Virus record (IMG/VR): IMGVR_UViG_3300049919_000418
Coordinates: 1-64,000 of that record
DNA length: 64,000 nt
Strand: one strand, 5' to 3'
DNA from: a virus
Under the pieces are notes generated by a model, which was given only the letters and a program-made list of their open reading frames with translations, was not told where the DNA came from and did not search any database. Made by a program: the position numbers and the translations under genes. Positions 43,237 through 51,063 of the stretch are shown here, one piece after another (the first letter of the stretch is position 1; every line of letters starts with the position of its first letter).

Positions 43237-45557
43237 CAAATATGTTTCCAAGATTTGCGCTTACAAATAGACCAAGCATTATCATAGGTTATTCCGTGGC
43301 TAAGTGATATGTTTTTGATTCGTTCGCCAGATAAAAATTTTCTTCTAATTTCTATTACGTCCGAGTCCGCTAGCTTTGCCATGTTGTGTTTTGCGCCCCT
43401 TAAAACGGGTAGAGCGTTATTGTATTTATTTAAACCCGTGGAAAATGCATGTCGATTATTGTCCCTCACGCTAATCCATTCTAAATTTTCTACACAGTTG
43501 TTAGTTTTGTTTCCGTCTTTATGATTTACTGATGACAATTTTTTAACATTAGGCAGAAATGCTTCTGCAACAAGCCTATGGACAAAAAATCTTTTTCTTC
43601 CGTGTGTCGTGGTCTGCAACATGACTTTGTGATATCCGTCCTTTTCCAATTCAGGCTTCATTATTGACCCCCCATAGATTCTCAGTCCAACCCTCCCCCG
43701 TCTGGGGAGACTCTTGATGGTTCCCTTATTTGATATTTCATAATAATTTTTATACCCCATAACAGGCTTGAAAACCTCAAGGTTTTCGCAAATTACTTCT
43801 AAATCCTTTTCAACAATAAGCTTTATTGGTAGCATACCCTCGTCTGTTAGAAATTTATGCTCCATAGAACACTTTATTGTTCTTCCGTCCTCAAAAGTGA
43901 ATTCAAAAAGCTTGGATTCACTTCTCATTACATCAATCGCCTCTACCCAAACATGGCGCGAGTCTTCGACACTAAACCCTTTTACCCTCTCACCTATTGA
44001 AACGTCCCTAATTGGCTTATTTCCATTCGGGGTCTCGACTTCAGTTTCCGGCGAAAGGCATTTATTAAAGGAGTAGTTAGCCGACTCGTTTAGCAAGTCC
44101 CAAAAAAACTTCGCTAGCTCTTTTGGCATTTGTCTTTTCTCTGCCGCCGAAAAAATCTTAGCTTCCCACTCTTTTACTTTTTCAACCTGTTTTTTACCAA
44201 TGATTTTTCTTAAAACTTCCGCCTCATCAAGAGAGAAGCCAAAGACTTCTGAGCATATTTTCATCGTAGTCTCCTGATATATAGGAACTCCGTGGGTTTT
44301 TCCCAGTAGTTCGCGCATTTTTGCGTTGCCCCAATAGTCATTATATTCGTTTTTAATGTAATCATCCACGTATGCTAGGCTTCCGGGCCTTGCTAAAGAA
44401 ACCACTGCACTAAGCTCCTCCCAATTCTGAGGCTTTACTTTTTTAAATACCCTGTAGTTAGCATCCGCACCAATTTGGAACAATCCGTATGGCAAGTCGC
44501 CCTCTTCTGAAAGTTGATAGATTTCAGGGTTGTTGGGGTCAAAATTATCAAAACTAATTCCAAGACTTTTCTCAATTCTTGAAACAAGTGTTACGCCGTG
44601 AAGCCCAAGCAAGTCCAGCTTGATGGTTTCCTTCTGCGCGTAACTCATATCAAACGAGCAAACAACTTCGCCGTTTAGATCGAGTTCGCACGGAAGATAT
44701 TGGTCAAAATCATAATATCCGATAAGATACGCAGAAGCGTGACTGCCCTTTTGGCGCATCATGTCTTCAACAACCTTGGCGCACTCTATGATTTCAGGGT
44801 TCTCTTCCGCGAACTGCGCGAAAACCTCGCTCGCCTCGATACTATCAACAATGGAAAGCGGCTGGCCGTATTTGACCGGAATTGTTTTTGTTAAAACGTT
44901 CAGTTCGTCTTCTGTAAAGCCACCATGAATTTTACAAACGTCCTTAATGGCCGCTCGTGTTGCCAACGTAGAAATGGTTGGAAGCTTGCAGAATTTGCCG
45001 CTGTATTTATTTTTTAAGTAATTAATTACTTCTTCGCGTCGATCTGTGCAAATGTCAAGGTCAACGTCTGGAGCCATGTCGCCGTCAATGTATCTAACAC
45101 CATCAATGATTTGACTTTTCGCCCGCGTGCGAGATACAAACCGCTCAAAGATAAGGTCATTCTGAATTGGATCAATTCCTGTCACCCCAATGAGATACAA
45201 GATTAATGAACCCGCCGCGCTTCCACGGCCTTTTCCGACTGGAATATCATTTTCGTGGCAAAAGTTAATAACGTCCCAAATTAGAATAAAATAATCTGAA
45301 AAGCCAATCTCACTAACGATTTCATACTCGTATTTTAAACGAGTCATATACTCTTTTTTCCCAGTTAAGCCTTTTGACTTAATTCCGTTACGGCACAGAA
45401 TTTTAAGGAACTCTTCGTTGTCGGTGGACTCATCAATACCTAATTTCGCGTAATAGTGATGCGGAATGATAATTTTTGGCAACCTAACGCCTTTAACGTC
45501 GAAAGTTACGTCTTGAAAATCATCGAAAAATGAATCCTTAATTAAGGTCGAGGGCAT
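43236..45557 (-). CDS. dnaE: DNA polymerase III alpha, N-terminal/catalytic piece, fused to intein N-half and HNH endonuclease
   Basis: 773 residues. Residues 1-499 are polymerase: PVGKGRGSAAGSLILYLIG, the catalytic-type APDVDLDICTDRR (about 162-174), RQKGSHASAYLIG, LARPGSLAY and GVPIYQETTMKI. They end ESANYSFNK, which in intact polymerases is followed by SHAAAYS. Residues 500-593 are the intein N-half (CLSPETEVETPNG; GRTIKCSMEHKFL). Residues about 594-773 are a NUMOD4/HNH endonuclease (YYEISNKGTIKSL; VHRLVAEAFLP; VNHKDGNKTNN; ENLEWIS) with an HTH tail (LADSDVIEIRRKFLSGERIK). The PHP domain is missing from this chain and is encoded separately at 46735-47469. The ORF stops at TGA inside the next start. 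Confidence 0.92.
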   Translation of the reverse strand: MPSTLIKDSFFDDFQDVTFDVKGVRLPKIIIPHHYYAKLGIDESTDNEEFLKILCRNGIKSKGLTGKKEYMTRLKYEYEIVSEIGFSDYFILIWDVINFCHENDIPVGKGRGSAAGSLILYLIGVTGIDPIQNDLIFERFVSRTRAKSQIIDGVRYIDGDMAPDVDLDICTDRREEVINYLKNKYSGKFCKLPTISTLATRAAIKDVCKIHGGFTEDELNVLTKTIPVKYGQPLSIVDSIEASEVFAQFAEENPEIIECAKVVEDMMRQKGSHASAYLIGYYDFDQYLPCELDLNGEVVCSFDMSYAQKETIKLDLLGLHGVTLVSRIEKSLGISFDNFDPNNPEIYQLSEEGDLPYGLFQIGADANYRVFKKVKPQNWEELSAVVSLARPGSLAYVDDYIKNEYNDYWGNAKMRELLGKTHGVPIYQETTMKICSEVFGFSLDEAEVLRKIIGKKQVEKVKEWEAKIFSAAEKRQMPKELAKFFWDLLNESANYSFNKCLSPETEVETPNGNKPIRDVSIGERVKGFSVEDSRHVWVEAIDVMRSESKLFEFTFEDGRTIKCSMEHKFLTDEGMLPIKLIVEKDLEVICENLEVFKPVMGYKNYYEISNKGTIKSLPRRGRVGLRIYGGSIMKPELEKDGYHKVMLQTTTHGRKRFFVHRLVAEAFLPNVKKLSSVNHKDGNKTNNCVENLEWISVRDNNRHAFSTGLNKYNNALPVLRGAKHNMAKLADSDVIEIRRKFLSGERIKNISLSHGITYDNAWSICKRKSWKHI
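43239..44060 (-). other. Split intein N-half (IntN) with in-frame HNH homing endonuclease
   Basis: IntN runs from Cys500 (TGC, 44060-44058) to about residue 593 near 43779. The block-A start is CLSPETEVET, and a block-B-like IKCSMEHKFLTDEG follows. The endonuclease from about 43778 to 43239 carries NUMOD4-like and HNH-like motifs (H679 and N-rich KDGNKTNN). The stop follows immediately; no C-terminal intein blocks are present in this chain. Motif reading is by eye. Confidence 0.88.
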
Positions 45558-46149
45558 ATTTTAATTTATTAAAAAGTTTTAAATTTAATTCAATGTCATA
45601 AAGCGCGTTATGCGTTTTTGTCTCGTCAACCTCAATATCGTTTCTTTTACAACAGGCCGCAAGGCTTCCCTTAAATGATTTATCGAATTTTGCGAGGTGT
45701 TTATACTGCCAAGCTAGCCACTCGTATTTATCTTTTGGCGGTGGCGACTCATAATGTTGAGCGCGGGCAATGCAAAGCGTATCGTAAAATCGGTAAACAA
45801 TTTTCTTAAAATCTAACTTACGGCCCGCATACTTATATAATGTGGCAAGCATAAAAATGTCAAATCCAAGAATATTATGGCCAATTAAACGATTATTTTC
45901 ATTCATCAAATAAGGCTCAATATCGTCAATAACATCATTCGCGGGAATTTTAATTTGATTATATTTGTCTATATTAAATCCGGTAATTCGGGCCGCGTCC
46001 TTGCCAACATTCAAATCATGGATATCGATGTGGTGATTGACGCTTTTTTTAATTTTGCCGTTTTCCTCAAAAATAAAGGCTAACTGCCAAGGTCTTGATA
46101 GGCCAAGCGAAAGCGACTCTGTTTCAGTGTCTAGGACTAAGTTATTCAT
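45538..46149 (-). CDS. DnaQ-like 3'-5' exonuclease (DEDD family)
   Basis: 203 residues. Exo motifs are visible: LVLDTETESLSLG (D7, E9), LIGHNILGFDIFML (the second acidic residue) and THNALYDIELNLKLF (the third, HNALYD). DEDDh enzymes proofread for DNA polymerases. It begins two bases after the ClpP-like gene and overlaps the polymerase piece downstream by 20 bases. A separate proofreading exonuclease beside the DNA polymerase III alpha pieces is expected in bacteria and consistent with a phage-encoded holoenzyme core. Other roles, such as RNase activity, remain possible. Confidence 0.88.
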   Translation of the reverse strand: MNNLVLDTETESLSLGLSRPWQLAFIFEENGKIKKSVNHHIDIHDLNVGKDAARITGFNIDKYNQIKIPANDVIDDIEPYLMNENNRLIGHNILGFDIFMLATLYKYAGRKLDFKKIVYRFYDTLCIARAQHYESPPPKDKYEWLAWQYKHLAKFDKSFKGSLAACCKRNDIEVDETKTHNALYDIELNLKLFNKLKYALDLN

Positions 46150-46151
46150 AG

Positions 46152-46751
46152 TTATAAAAGCTTGAATTTTTGATCTAGGAAAATCTCAAAAGACGGAGAT
46201 TTAACTTTATCGATTAAGCCAACCTTTACCGCGTTAGACGGAGAATAGTATAAGTCGGCGTTGCCATTTTGTTTCAATTCTTCTTTAAAAAACCCTTTTG
46301 AATTTCCAGAAAGCTTGTCAAGGATCGAGAATAATTTTTCGTTTAACTCAACAATATTGTCCATATCGTTAAGCATTTCACTGCTTTTGCCAAAGGTTCC
46401 TGCTGACATTTCATGAACTAAAACCGAACTGTTTTTTGAGGCAAATCGAAATCCCGGTGTTCCAGCGGCAAGAAGAACTGAACCGCATGAAAATGCTTTT
46501 GTGTTGGTGAAGGTGCAAATATTTTTATTTGACCTTTGGATAACGTCAAGCATGCCGAGAAGCGAGTAAACACAGCCTCCCGGAGAATCGATTTGTATCG
46601 GAATTATTTCTTGGCCAGAAGATTCGGCGTATATAAAATCTTTAGTGAATTCTTCAAGACTAATTTCGCTAAACTTTCTAACCAAAATTATTTTCGGATG
46701 CTTTTCAAGCGGGTCTGACTTTATATTAAAGTGTTTATTTAGAGTTAACAT
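46152..46751 (-). CDS. ClpP-like serine protease within the polymerase operon
   Basis: 199 residues. The ClpP/crotonase pattern is visible: PIQIDSPGGCVYSLLGMLDVI, catalytic-Ser block KAFSCGSVLLAAGTP, His block FASKNSSVLVHEMS and Asp-region YYSPSNAVKVGLIDKV. The nucleophile block reads A-F-S-C-G, versus A-A-S-M-G in typical ClpP. ClpP family proteins in phages usually mature capsids, but here the head protease is elsewhere and this gene lies between the PHP piece and the DnaQ exonuclease of the DNA polymerase. It may degrade host proteins or regulators. It overlaps the PHP gene by 17 bases. Confidence 0.87.
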   Translation of the reverse strand: MLTLNKHFNIKSDPLEKHPKIILVRKFSEISLEEFTKDFIYAESSGQEIIPIQIDSPGGCVYSLLGMLDVIQRSNKNICTFTNTKAFSCGSVLLAAGTPGFRFASKNSSVLVHEMSAGTFGKSSEMLNDMDNIVELNEKLFSILDKLSGNSKGFFKEELKQNGNADLYYSPSNAVKVGLIDKVKSPSFEIFLDQKFKLL

Positions 46752-47469
46752 GATTTAAGTAGCTTTCGAAGCTAAATTCCTTACTGTGACAATGATCAAA
46801 CATTGGATTTTCTAAACTTCTGTTTTTCCCTTTGTTCGAAAAATTCAAACAGCATCGGTAGGTTAACCAAGTTTTAAAGTCGGCGTTTTTTTCGTAAAAA
46901 ATACTTTTAACCAATGTTTTGTTATCTGGAATCTTCGAGGCAACAAGATCGTCAAATGGAAGTCCGTTGTCTTCGTGGAAAAATGTATGCTCAACGTTTC
47001 CAAATTCAGGCAGGCAAAAGGTTTCATACATTGTGTTGCGAAACAGGTAGCTATCGTAAAACGGGATTGCCAGTTTTAAGTTTTCTGTCCAATGCTTTTC
47101 CATAACCTCCGCTGTAATAAAACCGCCGAAATCAATGTTTGATACATTGTGGATCTTAATTAAATCTTTGTAGCCTTGTGTATTTTTTACAAAGACAACA
47201 ACCCTGTGCCAATTGTTTGCATTGTCAGGATTATTCTCGTGAACGAATCGATAGTTAAGCCCGAAACGCGGCGAAAGGCCAAGGGGAACCAAATTTTGAA
47301 ACAGTTCCGCAACTCCCGTCATTTTGGTATCAACCACAACCGGGCTTTGGATTTCGTTGTCGAGACAAATCGTAGCGATACTTTGCTTGTGATTTTTCAG
47401 AGCCTTTTCGGGCTTTTCAAATGTTAACAAACTTTTTCCACTGTATTGTGAATAGAAAATCGGGGTCAT
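46735..47469 (-). CDS. PHP-domain-like piece of DNA polymerase III alpha
   Basis: 244 residues. FYSQYSGKSLLTFEKPEKAL, MTGVAELFQNLVPLGLSPRFGLNYRFV and WHRVVVFVKNTQGYKDLIKI match, in order, the N-terminal PHP region of DNA polymerase III alpha (H-x-H-S-E-Y-S; G-V-x-E-F-Y-x-A-x-x-x-G-I-K-P-I-I-G; V-L-L-A-K-N-x-x-G-Y-x-N-L). The metal-binding His residues of the H-x-H start and of TDHG are absent (FYSQYS; DTKMTGV), so it is probably structural. The polymerase chain at 43236-45557 starts after this region, so PHP is supplied as a separate protein. Assignment is by pattern order. Confidence 0.7.
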   Translation of the reverse strand: MTPIFYSQYSGKSLLTFEKPEKALKNHKQSIATICLDNEIQSPVVVDTKMTGVAELFQNLVPLGLSPRFGLNYRFVHENNPDNANNWHRVVVFVKNTQGYKDLIKIHNVSNIDFGGFITAEVMEKHWTENLKLAIPFYDSYLFRNTMYETFCLPEFGNVEHTFFHEDNGLPFDDLVASKIPDNKTLVKSIFYEKNADFKTWLTYRCCLNFSNKGKNRSLENPMFDHCHSKEFSFESYLNHVNSK

Positions 47470-47472
47470 TAT

Positions 47473-47670
47473 TTATTGTTTTTCTTTTTTTCCAAAACAC
47501 CCTTTTTGGCCGTAACTGCCCGTGTGTTTTCCTGATTTGCGGCGCGGCTCAGGTTCCTTTATGTGTTCATCCGGCCAATTCACTTCAAGCATGGTGTCAG
47601 TGCCGCAGGTTCCCACATCGTTATAAGTAACTGTTGTTAAAGTTGATGGGGTGTGTGATGTAGCAAACAT
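47473..47670 (-). CDS. Small basic protein, unknown
   Basis: 65 residues. The N-terminus is Thr-rich; the C-terminus is basic and Pro/Gly/Lys-rich (PEPRRKSGKHTGSYGQKG) with three Cys residues. It begins on the last base region of the upstream nuclease gene and ends three bases before the PHP-like gene, fitting the operon's packing. It could be a small regulator, but its coding status rests on position and frame alone. Confidence 0.42.
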   Translation of the reverse strand: MFATSHTPSTLTTVTYNDVGTCGTDTMLEVNWPDEHIKEPEPRRKSGKHTGSYGQKGCFGKKEKQ

Positions 47671-48638
47671 TATTTAAATTTATTCCAAGCGGGACACCCA
47701 GCGAAGTATTTCTGCACGATAGTATCGCCTTCGCTCATTTTGTCAAGCGAATCCTTTTCTTTTTTGGATGTATATTTAATTTTTCCTTCCGATGATTTAA
47801 CCTCCCAATAAAGAAACGGTCGCTTGAAGCTACAGACCCAAGCGGGGCTTCCATCTTTTTTTAAATCGCCGGGCTCTTTTCCGCATAAAAAATAATTTTC
47901 ATTGTTTTTCGCAAAATTGGAACAAGCTTTTTTATTGTTAAAATTTGTTAAATATTTGTAAATCTCTGCAAGATAATATTCAAACCCCCTTAATGTTTTT
48001 TCGCTATATTGAAAACTTTGAATTGGGCCTTTTGGGCTTCTTTTAGTGATTGGGAATTTCAAAAAGATAAAATTAACAAAGAAATTCTTATAGCCCCCTT
48101 CTTTCCACATGGCGAGGGCATACATAAGACCCTGAATATTCATTTCAAGGTCTTTCCCTGAGAACTTCATTTTGGAGGTTTTATAATCGTCAATACGGAC
48201 GTTCTGTCCGCAATGAGAGAGCGCATTTTTATCAATAAATCCGAGCACCCGGTATTCGGGGCTTGCATTCTCAATACAAAATTTCATTTCCGGCTCACGA
48301 AGCTTCCAACCCTCACAAAGAAAATCGCTCGCAAGCCCAACCTTAATGAAATTTTCCATCAAGGACATGTCTTCCTCATTTTCGATCCCAACAGTTTTAG
48401 CGTTTTTCAAAACCAGTCGGTGAATGTTTGGACAGCCCGCAAATCCTGTTTTTTGAAATTTTTCTATTAAATAATGTCGCCTTGGGTTTTGTATGCACTC
48501 CAAAACTAAGTGAACTATGGTTCCCCGCTTGCTGCCGGAATTTCCTTCGTCCATAGACCTAAAGCCTAAATTGTAGGTGCAATGATAACTCCAACTACAG
48601 GTTTTAAACGTTTTTATTCTGCTCGCGCTTAGGAACAT
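47670..48638 (-). CDS. RecB/Cas4-type PD-(D/E)XK nuclease
   Basis: 322 residues. Motifs run in order: LSASRIKTFKTCSWSYHCTYN (N-terminal with Cys), RGTIVHLVLE (the helix after the first conserved region), VLGFIDKNAL and VRIDDYKTSK (D...D-Y-K, the catalytic D-x-K pair), then MNIQGLMYALAM (Q-x3-Y). This is the signature of RecB-like/Cas4-like nucleases. Cys residues near both ends could hold an iron-sulfur cluster. A phage enzyme of this type processes DNA ends during replication or recombination. The gene sits between the phosphoesterase and polymerase genes. Confidence 0.85.
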   Translation of the reverse strand: MFLSASRIKTFKTCSWSYHCTYNLGFRSMDEGNSGSKRGTIVHLVLECIQNPRRHYLIEKFQKTGFAGCPNIHRLVLKNAKTVGIENEEDMSLMENFIKVGLASDFLCEGWKLREPEMKFCIENASPEYRVLGFIDKNALSHCGQNVRIDDYKTSKMKFSGKDLEMNIQGLMYALAMWKEGGYKNFFVNFIFLKFPITKRSPKGPIQSFQYSEKTLRGFEYYLAEIYKYLTNFNNKKACSNFAKNNENYFLCGKEPGDLKKDGSPAWVCSFKRPFLYWEVKSSEGKIKYTSKKEKDSLDKMSEGDTIVQKYFAGCPAWNKFK

Positions 48639-48639
48639 A

Positions 48640-48933
48640 TCAACAACTTGGAGTTCCGGTATTTTCGTTGCTAAAAAATGCTCCCTCGGTTTTAAACGAA
48701 TACATATCTAATTTATCCAAACCTTCATTGTAGGGGGCGGGATTTACCTGTGAACAATATCTTCTGGGCTCTAGCTTTGTAATTGTTGGCAATGGCTCAC
48801 GAGTTGGAGTAACTTTGTTAAAAACCAAATCAAGGTGATCCTTAATTACTTTAACTTGAGTTTCATTTAAAACTGTAGCTCCAGAAATTTCAAAATATCC
48901 ATTAATCCAATATGCGAACTGTTCTGAATTCAT
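48640..48933 (-). CDS. Small conserved phage protein of unknown function
   Basis: 97 residues. The N-terminal half (MNSEQFAYWINGYFEISGATVLNE by its ends, then QVKVIKDHLDLVFNKV) matches a pattern I recall from many tailed-phage hypothetical proteins of this type; no function is known to me. The C-terminal half is flexible. It overlaps the upstream phosphoesterase gene by four bases (ATGA) and ends one base before the RecB-type nuclease gene. Confidence 0.6.
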   Translation of the reverse strand: MNSEQFAYWINGYFEISGATVLNETQVKVIKDHLDLVFNKVTPTREPLPTITKLEPRRYCSQVNPAPYNEGLDKLDMYSFKTEGAFFSNENTGTPSC

Positions 48934-50186
48934 AGTGAGTCAATATAATAATGGTTAACGGATTTGAGTCCGGTCTTATCGATAATAAGACAATTTTGAC
49001 GGGCACGGGAATGTAAATTAAGGTTATCGGAATATTGGTCGCCCATTGGTAATGCGCCCATCATAATGAATTCAAAATCATTAAATTCGTGATGCTCCCA
49101 ATGGTGCTTGTCGTTTTGGATAAAAATTGCGCTATTGCACTCACTATATATACTGCTTTTCGCCAAGATTAAACTTTGAACATAGCTTTCTCTGGGTTTT
49201 CCGCCGCTTGGAACATCCGCTTTGAATTGGGCACTCGCTCCGTGATCCAAAATAACCATTGTATTGGAAATTTTGAAAACAGCAGTTCTGTTGCTATAGA
49301 CATTAATTTCTATGGTTTTTACCGCCCTAAAATAGCCCTTAAGGGCCATAACAACCGGATAATCGTAACTCCCCCCATGATTTCCCTGAACTGAATGCAC
49401 GACTATTTTTCCAAAAACCTCGTTAAGCTTACCGACAAAGCTATAGAGAATTTCCAATATTGCATCGCATTGGGTGGCCCTATAACAATCAACCTCAAGC
49501 TGAGTCCCCTTCTCTGTCGCCCCTCTAAGACCATGAAATAAGTCACCTCCAAGAATACACACGCACCCCTCAAATCCTACTTTGTCATTTTTAACATCTT
49601 CGACAATTTTACTTAAAAGTTTACCTAGAGCTTCTTTCGCTTTTTCTGTGCTCCATCCGACTTGCCTATATAAGTCTCTTTCGTCGGCAACCAAACCAAT
49701 CTGAAGATCATTTAAAGACACAACAAAATATCGCCCATTTTTATTAATTTGGTTTGCCGCAATTTTTAACGATTCCCTTGGTTTAAAATTATTTAAACTT
49801 TTTTCGAATGGGTTCAATACTCCACTTTGGAAGTTTTGCCAACTTTCTGCATCTTTTTTAATTTTTTCAATATAAAAGTCTTGTGCTTTTTCAAGTGCTG
49901 CCGCTTTGCGCTCAACGATAACACGCGCAAGATCATCTTCACTCAATTCCAAAACTTCCTCGTCGGACACTGGAACGGAATCCCTTGTAAACCCAAGTGC
50001 CCTGCGGTAAGACTCAAAGCCTGATTTGCTGAATCCGTATTTTAAACAGATATTTTCGACGCTTGTTTTATTGGCACAATAATCAACAATTAAATTCTTA
50101 TGTAAATCGCGGCCAAGAGAAAGTTTGCTTCCATTTTTCAGCGTTATTGTGTATCCGTTTTCAGTTAGTTCGTATTTTTTTGACAT
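48930..50186 (-). CDS. Calcineurin-like metallophosphoesterase with N-terminal HTH
   Basis: 418 residues from ATG 50186 (MSKKYELTENGY); a longer start at 50228 lies inside the primase gene. An HTH-like segment (SVENICLKYGFSKSGFESYRRALGF by its ends, about residues 42-66) is followed by a linker and the catalytic domain from about residue 155. Metal ligands are FVVSLNDLQIG, ILGGDLFHG, VQGNHGGSYDY, LDHGASAQF and NDKHHWEHH, the usual D-x-H-less first block and GD/GNH core. Such enzymes include SbcD-like nucleases. With an added HTH it may act as a DNA-repair or end-processing nuclease. The first block reads N-D rather than D-x-H. Confidence 0.8.
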   Translation of the reverse strand: MSKKYELTENGYTITLKNGSKLSLGRDLHKNLIVDYCANKTSVENICLKYGFSKSGFESYRRALGFTRDSVPVSDEEVLELSEDDLARVIVERKAAALEKAQDFYIEKIKKDAESWQNFQSGVLNPFEKSLNNFKPRESLKIAANQINKNGRYFVVSLNDLQIGLVADERDLYRQVGWSTEKAKEALGKLLSKIVEDVKNDKVGFEGCVCILGGDLFHGLRGATEKGTQLEVDCYRATQCDAILEILYSFVGKLNEVFGKIVVHSVQGNHGGSYDYPVVMALKGYFRAVKTIEINVYSNRTAVFKISNTMVILDHGASAQFKADVPSGGKPRESYVQSLILAKSSIYSECNSAIFIQNDKHHWEHHEFNDFEFIMMGALPMGDQYSDNLNLHSRARQNCLIIDKTGLKSVNHYYIDSL

Positions 50187-51063
50187 ATTGTTTTCTTTGC
50201 GATTCCTCCATATCCCCCCAATCGCCATTGGGCGGCAGACAGATTTTAATTATATTTTCGTCAATTACCTTAGAAAGTTTCATTTTGATTCCCTCTGCCG
50301 CAAGAGCGCCCCAATTTTTTTCTTTTTCTTTGTCGTTATTTGTGGATACGAATATCCGTTTTAAATTTAATGTTGATAGAATATTTAAAACCTTTGGGGA
50401 AAGATCAATTCCAAACAGCACTATAACATTCTTTACACTAATTTCGTAAAGGGCGAGCGCGTCTCCGACACTTTCCACCAGAAAAACCTCCTGCTCTTCC
50501 TGAGCGTTGTCAAGCGAAGCAAGCGGAAAAATCCACTTTCGCGAATCTCCTAACTTTTTCCATTTAACTCTGCCGCCGATAAGGTCGCGCCCAACAACTC
50601 CAATTACATCGCCCTCTTCATTGCGAATTACAAAGACAAATCTATTGCTTTGTTTTCCAGAAAAACAGACTCCGCATTCAAAATTATTTAATGTTTCCGG
50701 CGAGATTCCGCGCTTCTCGTAAAACGAGAAATGTGGCATCAGGCCCGTAACATACTTCATATCAATCTTCTTGTCAAGCTTTATTTTCGGTTTTTTCTCA
50801 ATTGTGCTAGGCGAATACCCTTCGTTTTTCACCCAATCCTTCGCCTCTTTAATGGAGGTTAAACCGAGGGAGAGTTGAACGAGTTCAAAAAGGTTCCCTT
50901 TAATATTTGCCGCAAAATCGACAAACGAACCGTATTCCTTGGAGATACGAAGCGACGAAGCGTTGGAGCTTTCCCGGTAAACCGGGATCGCTCTCCAGAA
51001 ACTCGCGCTTTCGTTTCTCAGGTCGAAACCTAATTTTGTTAAAAGATCTTCAATATCTGTCAT
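50161..51063 (-). CDS. TOPRIM primase-like protein (DnaG/T7-like), without zinc cysteines
   Basis: 300 residues. The N-terminal region (RESSNASSLRISKEYGSFVDFAANIKGNLFELVQLS, quoted by pieces) corresponds to the DnaG CHC2-like domain but lacks all cysteines. The TOPRIM core is VFLVESVGDALALYE, then FGIDLSP and FVSTNNDKEKEKN. A stretch FVIRNEEGDVIGVVGRDL precedes it. Family knowledge: TOPRIM primases make RNA primers for lagging-strand synthesis. It overlaps the helicase stop by four bases and the phosphoesterase start by 26, so helicase and primase are co-expressed, as expected. Loss of zinc residues may alter template recognition. Confidence 0.82.
   Translation of the reverse strand: MTDIEDLLTKLGFDLRNESASFWRAIPVYRESSNASSLRISKEYGSFVDFAANIKGNLFELVQLSLGLTSIKEAKDWVKNEGYSPSTIEKKPKIKLDKKIDMKYVTGLMPHFSFYEKRGISPETLNNFECGVCFSGKQSNRFVFVIRNEEGDVIGVVGRDLIGGRVKWKKLGDSRKWIFPLASLDNAQEEQEVFLVESVGDALALYEISVKNVIVLFGIDLSPKVLNILSTLNLKRIFVSTNNDKEKEKNWGALAAEGIKMKLSKVIDENIIKICLPPNGDWGDMEESQRKQYVKKIRTN

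Noticed and set aside
43236-43251. Sequencing frameshift joining the two polymerase ORFs
   Set aside because: The second ORF starts with an ATG in a TGATG overlap, exactly at the natural split-intein boundary, and both intein halves have complete conserved ends. An indel error would have to create all of this by chance. It cannot be excluded without reads.
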